Assembly (NCBI RefSeq): GCF_040869045.1
Contig: NC_090319.1
Coordinates: 389,809,601-389,873,600, forward strand
Length of the DNA: 64,000 nt
Source: Eurosta solidaginis
Lineage: Eukaryota; Arthropoda; Insecta; Diptera; Tephritidae
Reading direction: 5' to 3'
Part shown: one piece after another, positions 1 to 11,470 of the stretch
Position numbering within the stretch: position 1 is the stretch's first letter
Layout: each line of letters starts with the position of its first letter
Made by a program: the position numbers and the translations under genes
The notes under the pieces: generated by a model
Told to the model about the DNA's origin: nothing
The model's input: the letters and a program-made list of their open reading frames with translations, nothing else
Databases searched by the model: none

Positions 1-84
1 TTACTTTTGAATTGCCTACCTAGTCCAAAGTAGCATTTATTGGCAAGATTGATTCTTCGCTGGATTTTAGTGCTGATGTTGTTG

Positions 85-336
85 CTATTGTTGATGCTGG
101 TTCCCAAATAAACGAAGTCTTACTATTTCGATTTTATGGCTGCCAACGGTAGCGTGGTTGCCAAGGCGCGTATGCGCTGACTCTTTGCTGGATGACATCA
201 GGTACTTCGTTTTGTCCTCATTCACCATCAAACCCAACTTTACCGCTTCTTTTTCCAGTTTGGAGTAAGCAGAACTAACAGCGCGGGTGTATAGGCCGAT
301 GATATCAATGTCATCAGCATATGCCAGTAAGTGCAC
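85..336 (-). pseudogene. LINE reverse transcriptase, YADD block and thumb (RTE-like)
   Basis: Residues 6-14 read YADDIDIIG, the intact catalytic YADD box, followed by a helix and GLMVNEDKTKYL, typical of this RT family. About 30 residues before its end the frame departs from the expected protein. The correct continuation is in a second frame from about 110 to 1. It is therefore the last part of the RT visible in the window, broken by at least one indel. Confidence 0.86.
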
Positions 337-338
337 GC

Positions 339-968
339 TTATACATATACTACAGTGCGGCTAAGTTCTGCAGCTAGTATAATTTTCTCCAGCAGCAAAT
401 TAAAGAAATCGCACGATAGGGGGTCACCTTCTCTGAAACCTCGTTTAGTGTCGAACGGCTCGGAGAGGTCCTTCCCAATTTTGACTGAGCTGATGGTGTT
501 GCTCAACGTCATTTTGCACAGCCGTATAAGTTTTGCGGGGAAACCAAATTCAGACATAGCGGTATATAGGTAGCTCCTTTTCGTGCTGTCGAAGGCGGCT
601 TTAAAATCGACGAAGAGGTGATGTGTGCCGATTCTCTTTTCACGGGTTTTATCCAAGATTTGGCGCATTGTGAAAATCTGGTCGATGGTAGATTTACCAG
701 GTCTGAAGACGCACTGATAAGGTACAATCAGCCGGTTCACGGTGGTCTTCAATCTTTCGCACAATACACTTGAAATGACCTTATATGCGATATTAAGAAG
801 GCTGATTCCACGATAGTTGGTGCATTTTGCAGTATCCCCCTTTTTGTGGACACTTAGATCCCAATCGTCGAGCATGCACTCGTCCGCCCATATTTTGCGA
901 AGAAGCTGCTGCATGCACCTTACCAATTCCTCGCCGCCGTACTTGAAATAGCTCCGCAGGCAATCCAT
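339..968 (-). pseudogene. LINE reverse transcriptase, fingers and palm (RTE-like)
   Basis: An open stretch of 209 residues. It shows the RT blocks in order: KKGDTAKCTNYRGISLLNI, LVDPYQC-like VPYQCVFRPGKSTIDQIF, FVDFKAAFDS (first catalytic Asp), and GFREGDPLSCDFFNLLLEKI. The second catalytic motif, YADD, lies just downstream in another frame (85-336). Q is replaced by E in the usual RQGDPLS block. RT of this kind copies the element RNA at a nicked target. Multiple neighbouring frameshifts show the gene is inactive. Confidence 0.88.
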
Positions 969-1630
969 CAGCGCCCACGGCCTTGTTGTTTTTCAATCTG
1001 GTTATAGCTATTCTAACTTCGTCATAATCGTGCGGGGGGACATATATTCCATCATCATCGATTGCGGGATCGGGTTCGTTATATCTGCGCGCCGAATCGC
1101 TGCCTCCATTTAGGAAGGCAGAGAAGTGTTCCCTCCATAAACTAAGCACTCTCTGGACATCAGTTCCAAGGTCGCCGTTTTCGTTCCTACAGGGGTTTTC
1201 CCCGGTCTTAAAACCTTCCGTCTCTCATCGTATGTTTTGGTAAAATTTTAGGGCGTTATTCCTGGTGGCTAGCAGCTCAAGCTCCTCGCACACACGCCTT
1301 TCTGGTTCTGCTTTTTCTTCCTGAAAACGCGCCTTGCTTTCCTTTTCAACTCCTCTTGTTGCGCTCGCGTTTAACGTAGCCCTGTAGGCAGCGTCTTTTC
1401 TTTCAATAGCAACGCAGCATTCTTCATCATACCAGTTGTTTTTTCGTGGCCGCCGGTAACCAATTTTTTCCTCGGCGGCAGTACGAAGTGCTTTGGAGAT
1501 ATGCTCCCACTGCTCCTGTATTCCTGGCTGAGTTGTGCTCTCAGAGAGCAGGTGTGAGAATTAAGTTGCGAAATCATTGACAGTCTGTTCTGATTGAAGT
1601 TTTTCGACGTCTAGCTTTCTTTGTGTTTTT
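793..1630 (-). pseudogene. LINE linker and N-terminal RT segment (RTE-like)
   Basis: One reading frame can be followed from about 1630 to about 960 on the minus strand, broken by TAA at 1563-1561 and TGA at 1227-1225. It contains a basic stretch with NNWYDEEC and a charged coiled-coil-like linker, then KNNKAVGADGLPAELF, the conserved block that precedes the RT fingers. After about 960 the frame is lost and the RT continues in another frame (339-968). The two stops and the shift make this non-functional. Function by homology: template and primer handling by the RT of a target-primed retrotransposon. Confidence 0.8.
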
Positions 1631-1655
1631 TGTTCCTTGGTTTTAGCCGCGCTTT

Positions 1656-2660
1656 ATATAAACAAAACAAATAACCCATAAATTACTTATACCTTTTTTG
1701 GTACTATTCTTGTGAACACCACTGTAGGCGTTATTTATGCAATCTAATAGGATACTTCGGTAAAAGGAACAATTTTTCGGCATGCAATATGCCACTTCCA
1801 TACGTATATATGGACGTATGTATCAACGTATTTGCAAAGGTGTAATATTACCAGCAGCTGTCTCATTGTCATTCAATGTATGATTTATTTCGAAATCTCT
1901 AATGACCATATTTATCAATTTAAATTTGATTGTCCATTTGTCTCTTGCAATGGACAAGCCTAGATTATTTTCAAAATAATACAAAGAAGATAGCATTTGT
2001 TATATAAAAGCTCCATCTATCAAGTATTTCAATCAAGTTTATGTCGAACAAAGAGACAAACTAGGCCTTTTTTGATTGCATGATGAAAATATTTATGAAA
2101 ATCTTGGCATGACAAGACAAACAGAATTCTTTAAGGTTATGTAAGATAAAGTTCATTTTTATCTTACAGCTTTTCAAAAGCTTATGCGAATCTATTTTCC
2201 GGTGAGAGATGTACCTTGATATTAAAAAATAATCCAAATTTACGTGTTATAAATTATCAACGACGACGATTGCAAAAGTTAAAAACTGCAAAGTTATTAA
2301 AAAAAGGACTTTACACATTTCGTAATTTATTATAGAATCAAAAAAATATTTTCATACAAAATTGACTTTGAAGCGTCTGGCAGAAATAATGGCAACGAAA
2401 AGTGTGTGCCAATATCGGTTTTCACTTTCTAACGATATTATCTGCCATATATATTAAAGTTAGTAATGAGACTGTGAGTAAATTAAACGATATTTTGACG
2501 CACCTTCAACGCCCAGTATCGGTAAATTGGCCTACGTCCCAAACTAGTGCACACTTACATTACCCTTTACTGCACATTTTGTTTGCCAGAAAAAAAAGTA
2601 CGCCTGGTGGCTCTATGATCTTGCTCTAATAGGCTTTGCCGTTTATCGGAAATATTTATA
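1656..2660. other. AT-rich stretch without recognisable gene
   Basis: No codon-biased reading frame, RNA gene or repeat that I can name. It contains scattered A/T runs only. A 75-codon ORF at 2402-2629 has no recognisable motif and I treat it as chance. Confidence 0.5.
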
Positions 2661-2662
2661 TA

Positions 2663-2945
2663 GCAGAGTTTTGCAGATTTGATACTTGGCATGAGTCCTT
2701 ACACTATGCTCGGGCAACCGCCGTCTTTGCACATTATATGCCCTTATTAGCATTGGCAGGTTATTGACGATGGCATCTTGTTGGCATACGTGGCAAACTA
2801 AGAACCTTGAAGAATATCATTCCCTTTCCCTTACAACAAGGGCGCTCTGCCACACATCCAGATTTAAGGATCAAGTTTTTCTCAACATGACACATACTGC
2901 AGACTTTGGGGTATACTTTTTCGTAACACTGTAAACTAATGCCAT
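2663..2945 (+). repeat. Dispersed repeat, copy 1 (partner at 49.4 kb)
   Basis: Shares a series of short blocks in the same order with 49408-49615: a TTGCAGATTTG/CTGCAGGTTTG start, TGGCATGAG, a block around TTGGCA-GT-ATTG, then a CCTTACA-CAAGGGC block followed by GCCACACA, TGCAGACTTT and TATACTTTTT. The order and spacing match better than chance allows, with indels. Flanks are AT-rich. The family is unknown to me; there is no coding signal. Confidence 0.5.
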
Positions 2946-3890
2946 CACTATAATATCAAAGGGAAAAATTGTGTTCTAAATCACTTTTAAACGCCAAAAA
3001 CTTCCACACAATCTAACAAACTTTGTTAGTGAATGCAGCGAACAAGGATAGTCCAAACCACTGAGTGAATCCAAAATACTTAACGATGCGTTCAGAAAGT
3101 TATCACTGAAAGATTGATCAACAGTTGTATTTGCTGCAAGCGTCTATATCTAACTAACGTTATGAATCAGTAACACCCGTCCTGGCACAGATCTGCTGGG
3201 TCCGTAGATTTCACTTTCAAGGTCACGGGAAAGTTAATTTCATAAGACTTTAGAAAAATATTTAAATATAGCCAGAATATAATTGGTAGTAGTTTGGCCA
3301 ATCTTCCGATTGAGTTTTCGCCTTGCAGAGTTCATCTGCCTAAGCACTTGACGTACACAAAAATTGGAAGCGAAAGTGAGCTTACTATCACTATTATTAT
3401 TATTATTAACGGTTTCACTATCAACTTATAAGCTACTTCTAACCACTTAGTGTGGTTTATTATCAGCAATGCTAATCCACTTATTTATATTAAATGGCCA
3501 TATCATAACGCTCTGCTATTAAATGACGATGGCATTATAAATATATATGTATCTACACATGTACATATCTTGAGTGAATAGCAATTACTTCATAGAAAAA
3601 TTAAATACTTAGATATTTGTATGAACAAAAATACCTGTAGGTATATAAATATATACATACGTATCTACACTTCTATACATCCATATAATTTTTTCAGATG
3701 ATGAGTAAGAGTATCATTGGCATCTACATAGCTATATTCTGCAGAAAACGATAATCCAACCCTGCTATATTTCTAGGTAAAACACAATCTTGTACATGAA
3801 GATTTATTTAATGAGAACACGTACTGAATTCGTTTCACATATATATTAGACCTTTAGGCTACGAGTTGTTTGAGTTAGTGTATTAAAATA
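2946..3890. other. AT-rich stretch without recognisable gene
   Basis: Only low-complexity DNA is visible, including an ATT trinucleotide run near 3390-3410 and tracts of ATAT/TACATA. No coding or RNA gene signal. Confidence 0.5.
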
Positions 3891-3902
3891 TTTGGTGGAT
3901 AT

Positions 3903-4264
3903 TTTATTTATTTATGTAAGGCGCGATAACCTCCGAAGAGATCTAAGGCCGAGCTTCTCTTCCAATTTGCGTCGTGCTCCTCTTGATTTTTCCCTACAAA
4001 TTGGCCGGACGGGACCTACATGTTTTATGCCGACTCCGAACGGCATCTGCAAGGCAGATGAGTTTTCACTGAGAGCTTTTCATGGCAGAAATACAATCGG
4101 AGCGCTTGCCAGACACTGCCGAAGGGCGACCCCGCTTAGAAAAATTTTCTTCTAATTGAAAAATCTTATTTCTAAAATTTTTGATGTTGCTTTGCCCGGG
4201 AGTTGAACCCAGGGCATACGGTGTGATAGGCGGAGCACGCTACCATCACACCACGGTGGCCGCT
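3903..4264 (-). mobile_element. tRNA-Gly-derived SINE, full-length copy A
   Basis: Read on the minus strand, it starts with a tRNA-like head at 4264 (A box in TGGTGTGATGGTAGCG, B box GGGTTCAACTCCCGG), continues through a unique body and ends at ...GGTTATCGCGCCTTAC followed by a TAAA-type tail. It is flanked by a perfect 12-bp target duplication, TTTGGTGGATAT, at 3891-3902 and 4265-4276, as expected of LINE-driven insertion. Two short palindromes in the body (ATCTGC-GCAGAT and GCCGTTCGGAGTCGGC) could fold. An open frame through it is fortuitous. Confidence 0.92.
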
Positions 4265-4276
4265 TTTGGTGGATAT

Positions 4277-7200
4277 AAACTTCATAAATATCTAATTCCA
4301 TTTGTCGTTATGTGTCTATATATACTCGTACATATTCACATACACATATATGTATTTTTTAAGTAAGAGATTTATTGAGATTATATCTCAGCTGTTGTCG
4401 TTGATTTTATAGATATGAAATTAGATTAAAGTTTTTTAAATTTGCATGACTCAAAACCATGTTGCCATGTTTATTTACATTTGTATGTGTAGTACATATA
4501 CAGGATTTCATTAAAGCTTATAAAGAGGATTAAATGCATAGAGCTTCTATATTGGCAATAGGCAGAAATATCAAAGAATAAAAGAGAGTACTGAAAAGGG
4601 CCAAATAAGTGCCAAATGGCTTCTTTTTGTCTATTTTTTTAGTGCGAGGACACCCACTAAAAAAATATTTCGTGTAAAGCGTATAAAAAGCCTAGTGGAA
4701 AATGTAACTAAGTTTAAACATTTAAAATATTTGCACCTACCGTATTTGAAATCTATTCTGGGAACGGAAAGTAGTGCGGAACATGATTTTCTAACCATTT
4801 TACCCCTTCTATACCCGAAATGGGTTTTATTAAATTTTATTGAGATACTTATTCCCAAACTTTCAAGTTTGGTTCTCAAATGGATTTCAAATTGTTACCG
4901 TTCGTTCTAATGCTAAACGTACTTTTTTTGATATTGTATCTTACCTCCTTGTTTTACAGAACGAAGTGAAATCGAAATAGAGAGGACAATTTACGAATAT
5001 CCGTTTGTGGCATTGCGCTCTTCCAGCTTATTTAACAAATTTGCATTTGCGTTTGAGAGTTTTTTTAAGAACACAATTTAACTAGGTTAAACGATTTTTC
5101 GATTTTTATTTCGAATCGAACTACTTTATTCAAATATGTAATTGATTTTCTTAGATTATTCAAATAATCGCAACTCCATGACAATTCGAATCCTTTACTA
5201 GAATCGTACGTTCGATTTTTATTTATTACGTATACGCCATGTGTGAGCCTCATGTGTCTTCTTTGTTGAATTTTTGACCTTTGTTTTGATTGCTTACCAG
5301 ATACTGAAATATTTCAATGGTCATACATTTGAAAAAAGAAAAAATAAAATATAATAAAATGGGAAACTCCATCATGAATATGAACCGAAAACGGTTTCGC
5401 CCCTTTATTTCAATAAAATATTTCTAAGAAGGGTTCCCATACCTTTTCTGATATATGAATTCCTTTGCATAACCGCTATGAATACGTCTTAATGAATTTT
5501 TAATTAAGGTATGTGCTGCTATTTATTGTACTATGGCAAGGTGGCCAGCAATTTGTATTTGTAAAGTCCACGAAATCTGTAAACATGTATCAAACGAAGA
5601 GTATTTCGCACAGTTTAAAAAAAAATATTTTTGAGTAGCCTGTCAGCCCAATTTCAGTATTTGCATAATTGTGTGGTGAAGCTATAGAATTTTTTGCTCG
5701 CTTTTTTTTTTTTTGCTTGGTTTCTTTTTAAAAAATTCGCATAAAATTTCATTTAAGGGGTAGCTTTTTCAGAAATAATTTACAGGAATTTTAAGCTAGG
5801 CATAATCTCAAAAAAAAAATCTATTTACAGTGAACACGGAATACCAGAGAATATAAAAAGGCAATTTGCTGCCTTGAAGTATGCAATAATTTTCATGCTT
5901 TTTTCATTCGCATTTCCTCTGCAAATGAATATCGTTGGCTTAGAGCATTAACCTCATAAGTACCACTTTCAAGAAAAATGCCCTATGAAGAAATCTCGTA
6001 GAGCACGAGATATTACATCAACGTTCAGTTTGCTTCATATCGTTTCAATGCAAAATAATATAGTTTGTTTTTTGGCTGTCATGTAAAATTTTTTGTTTAT
6101 ATTAACTCTGAGTTAAAAGGTTAACTTGCCGTTCTGCAAGTGGGCCCCAACAAATTAATACTCTATTCCGACGACATTAGTGTGATGCATTTCTTATGAA
6201 AAATACAAATATCTCTATAGGAACCAAAGAGAACGTAACGAGGAAGAAGAAAGAGTGTTGCATATTTCAAGGGGCAAATTCCCTTTACAATAGCCCTCAA
6301 ACTGTAGGGGTACATGGAAGACCTTTGCTGACATAAACGGGAATAATTCGTTCTTTGAAAAGAGAAGCTCCACCAAAAGGAAATCTTTCAGCCTGTATAA
6401 AAAAGAAAAACTGGCATTAGTTCATACTCCTTTTCATTCTAGACTAATTGCACAAATATACATTATACGTATGCTTGTACATAAGGGAATAAATGACGGA
6501 GGAAGATGTGCAGTTGTATGTTTCAAATATCTTTTGAAAAGCTTGTAATTTGCCTACGGCTGAAGTTATGCCATAGAAAAAAAAAGCACATACACAAAGT
6601 TAATGTAGGGCCGTATTTAGGTGATGAAGTACATGCAAATTTCACAAACGAGCGAACAAACTCATTTAAATTATCAATTCAATTATGTGTGTCTGAGTTG
6701 ATGCATTTATGTTAATATAAATGTGCAGGTGCACATTTGGGTTGTTTGTATCTGTTTTCATATTTTTTTTTTTGTGAAATTATAAATATGTATACATTAT
6801 TTGCGATGCATTAACACATTTACAAAAAGCAGACAATATTGACATTGACACATTCACCAATGCTAAATTTTCTTTTGCTTTCACTCGACTGAACGAAGGA
6901 CACCGACAGCCAAAGGAAGAACTCAAATATATCAGCAATGGCATTGCAATCACGCCTTTATGCAAACAAAATATGCAAACTCATTAAAAAAGACTGTTAG
7001 CTTTATAGAAGCTTTAGCGTGGAGTTGTGTGGAATATGATTTTGAATGAAAGTTCTGTATTCAATATTCTGTTTTATTTTAAATTTCAAATAGAGAAATT
7101 TTTTACTTTTGAAATTCTTATTTACAAAATTCTGTATAAAAATATCGGAAAAGCATATGGATAAAAAAAGAAGCGCTTTATTTTTTTTCATATAAAAATG

Positions 7201-7370
7201 GTTACATAGACCAATCAGATTATTGCCAAACAATTTATTCATCTTTAACTGTTTCAATGTAAAAAAGAATATAATGAGAAATATTACTAAATTACACTGT
7301 GTGACAATAAAAAAATACCTGGGAAATAATACCATTTTTCGAATAGATATTGAGATTTTAGAATGACTGC
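4277..7370. other. Gene-free AT-rich interval
   Basis: Three kilobases with no codon structure I can recognise. ORFs of 60-124 codons in it are AT-rich and Lys/Phe/Ile-rich, with no domain motif, and look like chance frames. Homopolymer T and A runs occur near 5700 and 5810. I see no repeat shared with the rest of the window. Confidence 0.5.
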
Positions 7371-7374
7371 ATAC

Positions 7375-7378
<4 letters not shown>

Positions 7379-7413
<35 letters not shown>
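7379..7413 (+). repeat. Poly(T) run of 35; probable poly(A) tail of a minus-strand retroelement
   Basis: An uninterrupted T tract. Because the LINE at 7.7-11.5 kb is on the minus strand, this may be its poly(A) tail, with 7414-7698 as the 3' UTR, or the tail of a separate insertion. A second T tract (7507-7527) makes the end ambiguous. Confidence 0.6.
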
Positions 7414-7414
<1 letters not shown>

Positions 7415-7698
7415 TACTCGGATGTTGTGGCAGCGCACTGCCCTCAAGTGGCCCGATGAAACCAGGCTAATCCTGTTTTTGGTTTTTTTTTTTAATTCAT
7501 ACATACTTTTTTTTTTTTTTTTTTTTTATGTATCCTAATTCTTATTTATGTGTTATTTATAATTTTTTTGTTACCGAGTCTTTGAGAGGCAGTGGCTTCT
7601 TAAGCGCCGAGATCTAAAACCGCTCAGCTACAGAGAAACTCATCAGCTGAGAAATATAGATTCACAAAATACAATATACTAAAAGTAAATATAATTTT

Positions 7699-9630
7699 TT
7701 AATTATTAAGAGAAGATAGAACCGTCTTTTTTATGGCAAAGAGCGAGTCCGAAACATCAATTATTCTCGAGTGAGAGTTATAATCTTCGCACAAACATAG
7801 AAAAGGTTCGTGTAGTTGGAAATTGCTTCTGCATTGTTTAAGAATTATAGGTTTATAATGCCTTGAAACTCGGCATGGAACATTCAAGTTTACTTCGTTC
7901 AAAAGAAATAGGCTTGAAATCGATCCATTTAAAAGTCTAGCCATAAATAGTACACCTAGCATTTCTCTACGACTTGCAAGTGTAGGAAGATTTATTAGTT
8001 TTAATCGATTAGTGTAAGGAGGAAGATTATACGGAGAGTCCCATTGAAGATTTCTCAAGGCGAAAAGTAAAAACTGTTTTTGAATTGATTCTAGTCTATC
8101 CATATGAACTTGATAACGCGGATTCCAAATTATCGATCCATATTCTAATATCGGCCTCACCAATGACGTAAAAAGGGTTTTTGTAACGTAAGGATCACCA
8201 AACTCTTTTGCCCATCTTTTTACAAATGCTAAAACCCCTCTCGCTTTATTGACTGTGGCATTAATATGAGGGTTGAAACTAAGTTTGCAATTCATTGTAA
8301 CTCCCAAGTCGACAAAAACAGCAACGCTTTCCAGAGTTTGGCCATTAATTGTGTAGGAAGCTGGCTGTATGTTCCCACGTGAAAAACACATGGATTTACA
8401 TTTTTCTATGTGGAGAGGCATAAAATTCGCATTACACCAAGTTACTAAACGATTTAAATCCGCCTGGAGTACAGAACGTTCTTCAACCGACGCGTATGAC
8501 TTAAAAAGTTTTACTTTGTCGGCATACATTAAAAATTTAGAAGATTTTATAGTTGTGGAAACATCGTTTATAAAGATCAAAAACAAAATAGGACCGAGAT
8601 GGCTGCCCTGAGGCACACCGGAGGGAAAAATGACTCTTTGAGTTCCACCGCAAAGATAGGAGGAGATCCAGCGAGTTAGGCCAGGTTGAAAACCAAGCAA
8701 TTCGAGTTTATAAACAAGTAATGAGTGGCGTACTTTGTCGAATGCTTTGCTGAAATCAGTGTATATAACGTCGGTATGATGATTGTTTCTAAACCCATTA
8801 AAGACGTGAGTTGTAAATTCAAGCAAATTGGTTGTGGTTGATTTGGCTCTACAAAAGCCATGCTGAGAACTATATATCAATGTAGAAATCGAAAATGTAA
8901 GGTGATTAGTAACGATTGCTTCGAAAAGCTTAGGGATAGCGGAGAGCTTTGCTATTCCACTATAGTTTTCAATAGACGACTTGCTTCCTTTTTTATGGAG
9001 TGGGATAAGAAAAGATTACTTCCAAGCCGTCGGGAAAATGCCATTTTTTAAAGAGAGGTTAAACAGATCAGTAAGGGGCTGGTAAATGTATTCCGCAGAT
9101 TTTTTAAGAAAACATGTTGGGATCAAATCGGGACCGTATTTGAAGGATTCTTTTAGGGTCTTTAGATGTAGTAGAACATCTTCAGGCAGCAAATGTGGGG
9201 CATATATTGAGTTACTAGAATGGAGCTCATACGGATAATTTGTAGGTGATGAATCAACCACAGCAGAGTAATTAGAGTGAAAAAATTGAGCGAAGAAGTT
9301 TGCGATTTCTTGATCGTCGCTGGAAATGCTATTTCTAAACTTCATGGCAGAAGGAAACCCGTTAGTTCTGCGTTTAGAATTTACGAAATCATAAAAAGAC
9401 TTCGTGTGGCAAATAATGTTTCTTTTAATTTTACATATGTAAACTTTATAACACTTTTTATTAAGTTCAAAATACTTATGACGGAAAATAGCGTACTGTG
9501 CATAATGAGAATGTAAACCGGTTCTCTTATATAATTTGAATAAACGTGATTTCTTATTTTTTAAAGCTTTTAAATCTTTAGTAAACTGGTTCAATATACG
9601 AGCATATTCGTTTGGGCACATGTTTTTCAA
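7699..9630 (-). pseudogene. LINE ORF2 reverse transcriptase (CR1/Jockey group), one in-frame stop
   Basis: A single frame runs from 9630 to 7699, interrupted only by TAA at 9018-9016. The frame continues unchanged across it through the IENYSGIAKL block to SSQHGF. RT blocks follow: YTDFSKAFDKV (catalytic Asp), SGVPQGSHLGPILF, then MYADK instead of YADD; the altered codon is at 8517-8515. Loss of the second Asp should abolish polymerase activity by itself. C-terminal thumb and ESIQKQFLLFALRNL region are intact. The N-terminal KHVP/linker lies upstream, separated from the endonuclease by a frameshift. The final 390 residues form the longest open frame in the window. Confidence 0.9.
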
Positions 9631-9694
9631 ATAAAGTATAAATGGTTTTATTAAAATGTAAAACGTTTTCCTCTACATCCTCTTTATATCGAGG

Positions 9695-10490
9695 CTACGT
9701 TATCTCAGAAAGCTCTTTATTTAAATTGTTGAAATTAGTTTTGGAAAAATCAAAGCATCTGGTAGAGACACGTGTTTTGTTAGTGCAGCCGACTTCGTTG
9801 CTTATGATTTCGTAAGTTATCTCAAGAGAAGGATGGTAAGCATCTTCTGGCAAAACAAGAGGTTCACACCGATTTATAGAGAATTTAGACATGTCGTCAA
9901 CAAATGCTAAGTCTAAGAATTTTCCATACTTATTCGGAAAGAAGTTGATCTGATTAAGGCAAAGATCAGTAATTCCATCCAAAAAGTCATTGTTATGCAT
10001 CTTGGATGATACGGGGACAATATTGTGATCAACGGTATTCCAAGATATATGTGGCAGGTTAAAGTCGCCTAAAACAATAATTGAGTCCGTGGGCTTTATC
10101 ATCGAGTTGACTGATTGTAACAGTGAAATATGGTGCATATACACTGATAGATCAGAAGACGGTGGAATATAGCAAACGGCTAAGTAAATATGACCCCGGC
10201 CTAGTAAGATTCGGATGCATTTCAACTCGATGGAATAAACTTCGGCTAAATTAACATCTTCAGATGGAATTGAAGAATGTACAGCTAGCAAGACACCACC
10301 TCCGGTCCTATTTAAGCGATCATTTCTATAGGTCTGATACTCACCGCAAAAAATTTCGGAATTTAAAACATTGGGTTTCAGCCATGTTTCGATAAAAGCA
10401 ATAATATTATAGTTACAGTGAATGGTTATCAAATATAAGTCAGTTAATTTAGTATTTAAGCCTCTAACGTTTTGATAGTAAATGCTTAAG
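9695..10490 (-). pseudogene. LINE ORF2 apurinic-like endonuclease domain (CR1/Jockey group)
   Basis: Contains the expected endonuclease blocks: YYQNVRGLNTK just upstream of the first candidate start, FIETWL (catalytic Glu), YRNDR..TGGGVLLAV, CYIPPSSD, VLGDFNLPHISW and a late YHPSLEI segment where SDHxxI is usual; the SDH is degraded to AYHPS, which would remove the catalytic His context. The open frame extends upstream of 10432 to beyond 10490 without an obvious ATG, so ORF2 may begin near the ORF1 stop at 10500-10498. A TAG at 9697-9695 ends the frame; the coding sequence then resumes beyond it before a frameshift. In a live element it nicks target DNA. Confidence 0.85.
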
Positions 10491-10497
10491 CAAGATG

Positions 10498-11127
10498 TTA
10501 AATTAAGTTTTTTGGATCGGAACTTTGAGGAGGAATTTTTGCTACATTTTGAGTAATCTCAATAGTCTTATGCACAAATTCGCGAACAAAAGCCCCTGGC
10601 GGCCAAAATGCGCTGTCCAAAAGTTTATCAAAATATTTTGAGTAAACATCAATTCTAAATGAAGAAATGTTTCTTTCGTAATTAAATTTAAATTTTCTTA
10701 AAGTCATGCCGTCAGCCTTAATTTTCGAAGTGACATAAGACTTGATATCCTCAACGGAAGTGTCGTTGTCAAAGCGAGATACAAAAATCGATTTTTTGAG
10801 CGGGACTACAACCAGCTTCTTAGGCGGTGGTTCTGAATAAGAAGTCACAGATTGAGAAGTTACAGTTTCAGAAGTTACAGTTTCAGAAGTTACAGTTTGA
10901 GACTCTAAGGTTTTTTCCGCGGCTTTAGAAGTGGATGGAACCACAGCTTGCGGATTAGGGGAAGCCAAATCTATGAGCTCCACTTGCGGAAGATTAATGT
11001 TCTGAGCAGGATTAAGATTCAAAGCGTTAGGTGAGTCTTCAGAGTGTTTTTGTTTATTATCGCGGTTGTCGTTTTTTCTATTTAAACAATGCGGTAACTC
11101 ATCCAAACACTTGAAGGATTTGAACAA
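10498..11127 (-). pseudogene. LINE ORF1, central and C-terminal part
   Basis: 209 residues. The middle is Ser/Thr/Pro-rich with a small tandem repeat (SETVTSETVTSQSVTS, encoded around 10845-10900). The C-terminal domain begins KKSIFVSRFDNDTSVEDIKSYV and ends FWPPGAFVREFV, a layout I recognise from ORF1 proteins of CR1-like insect LINEs. ORF1 proteins bind the element RNA. The N-terminal Cys/His part is in a different frame (11405-11157), so a frameshift separates the two near 11130-11160. The stop is directly followed by the ORF2 frame, a compact bicistronic arrangement. Confidence 0.75.
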
Positions 11128-11156
11128 GCTATCGTATTGATTGAACTTTTCCGTGA

Positions 11157-11405
11157 TTATGGAAAACTCTTTAGCAATTTCAGAAAACGCATTTTGTGTT
11201 TGCTAAACAGTTTAAATAGGTCAACCTCAGTTGATCTGCATTTAATGCATGACCAACGTACTCCCTTCTCCCCATCATTGACAGTGTCAACAATTCTAGC
11301 CGTCAGTCCCGCGTACTTTCCATGGGCGAGCCCATCGAAAACCCAGCAAGAGACAAAACGTTCGGATTCGCTTTTTACCTGACAGTTTTTGAAAATGCAA
11401 GTCAT
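11157..11405 (-). pseudogene. LINE ORF1 N-terminus, PHD-like zinc cluster
   Basis: Begins MTCIFKNCQ, then SCWVFDGLAHGKYAGL and GVRWSCIKCR. The spacing of Cys and His resembles a PHD-type finger (C..C, GLxHxxCAGL, WxCxxC), but the Cys normally found in the HxxC step is Tyr here and the first pair is loosened. This is a decayed finger. It starts the first ORF of the LINE. The ATG at 11405 is the first in frame and gives the expected short leader before the finger. Confidence 0.65.
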
Positions 11406-11470
11406 TTTTTATAGAAAGGTGAAAATAGACTAGTATAAGAATATAGAAATGGTAAAGATATGTTTGTAAA

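Larger units (their letters stand above)
1..1655 (-). mobile_element. RTE-like non-LTR retrotransposon (LINE), 5'-truncated, running off the left edge
   Basis: This is the reverse-transcriptase part of a LINE, read from about 1655 down to the window edge. The linker upstream of the RT, the RT fingers and palm, the YADDIDIIG active-site motif and the following thumb segment (a FVYLGTSIN-type motif translated from about 110 to 1) can all be followed, but only by changing frame several times. The endonuclease domain is absent, so the copy is 5'-truncated, as is usual for LINEs. The RT style (YADDIDIIG, RGFRxGDPLSCDFFN) is the one I associate with RTE-like elements of insects; the clade name is inference. 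The 3' end lies outside the window. It is a dead copy. Confidence 0.88.
7379..11470 (-). mobile_element. Nearly complete CR1/Jockey-group LINE with ORF1 and ORF2
   Basis: Minus-strand non-LTR retrotransposon. Order from its 5' end: ORF1 (11405-10498, one frameshift), ORF2 endonuclease (about 10500-9695), ORF2 RT (9630-7699), 3' UTR, and possibly a poly(A) tail at 7379-7413. ORF1 carries a PHD-like Cys/His cluster and a C-terminal domain, a combination known from the CR1 group; the clade is inference. Inactivating lesions: stop at 9697-9695, frameshift near 9600, TAA at 9018-9016, YADD changed to YADK, and an ORF1 frameshift near 11150. Damage is light relative to length, so insertion may be fairly recent. 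The 5' boundary is uncertain; sequence up to about 11800 could be 5' UTR. Confidence 0.88.

Noticed and set aside
3892..4155. 87-codon open frame at 3.9 kb, with similar ones at 15.2, 26.5 and 60.3 kb
   Set aside because: All lie inside copies of the SINE; frames are shared because the sequence is shared, and the SINE is RNA-derived and non-coding.
7003..7377. 124-codon frame on the minus strand
   Set aside because: Extremely Lys/Phe/Ile/Asn-rich, in an AT-rich tract, with no recognisable domain.
7590..7660. TAGCTGAGCGG on the minus strand as the A box of another tRNA-derived SINE in the LINE 3' flank
   Set aside because: It fits an A box well, but no B box follows and no cloverleaf can be drawn; it may simply be LINE 3' UTR.
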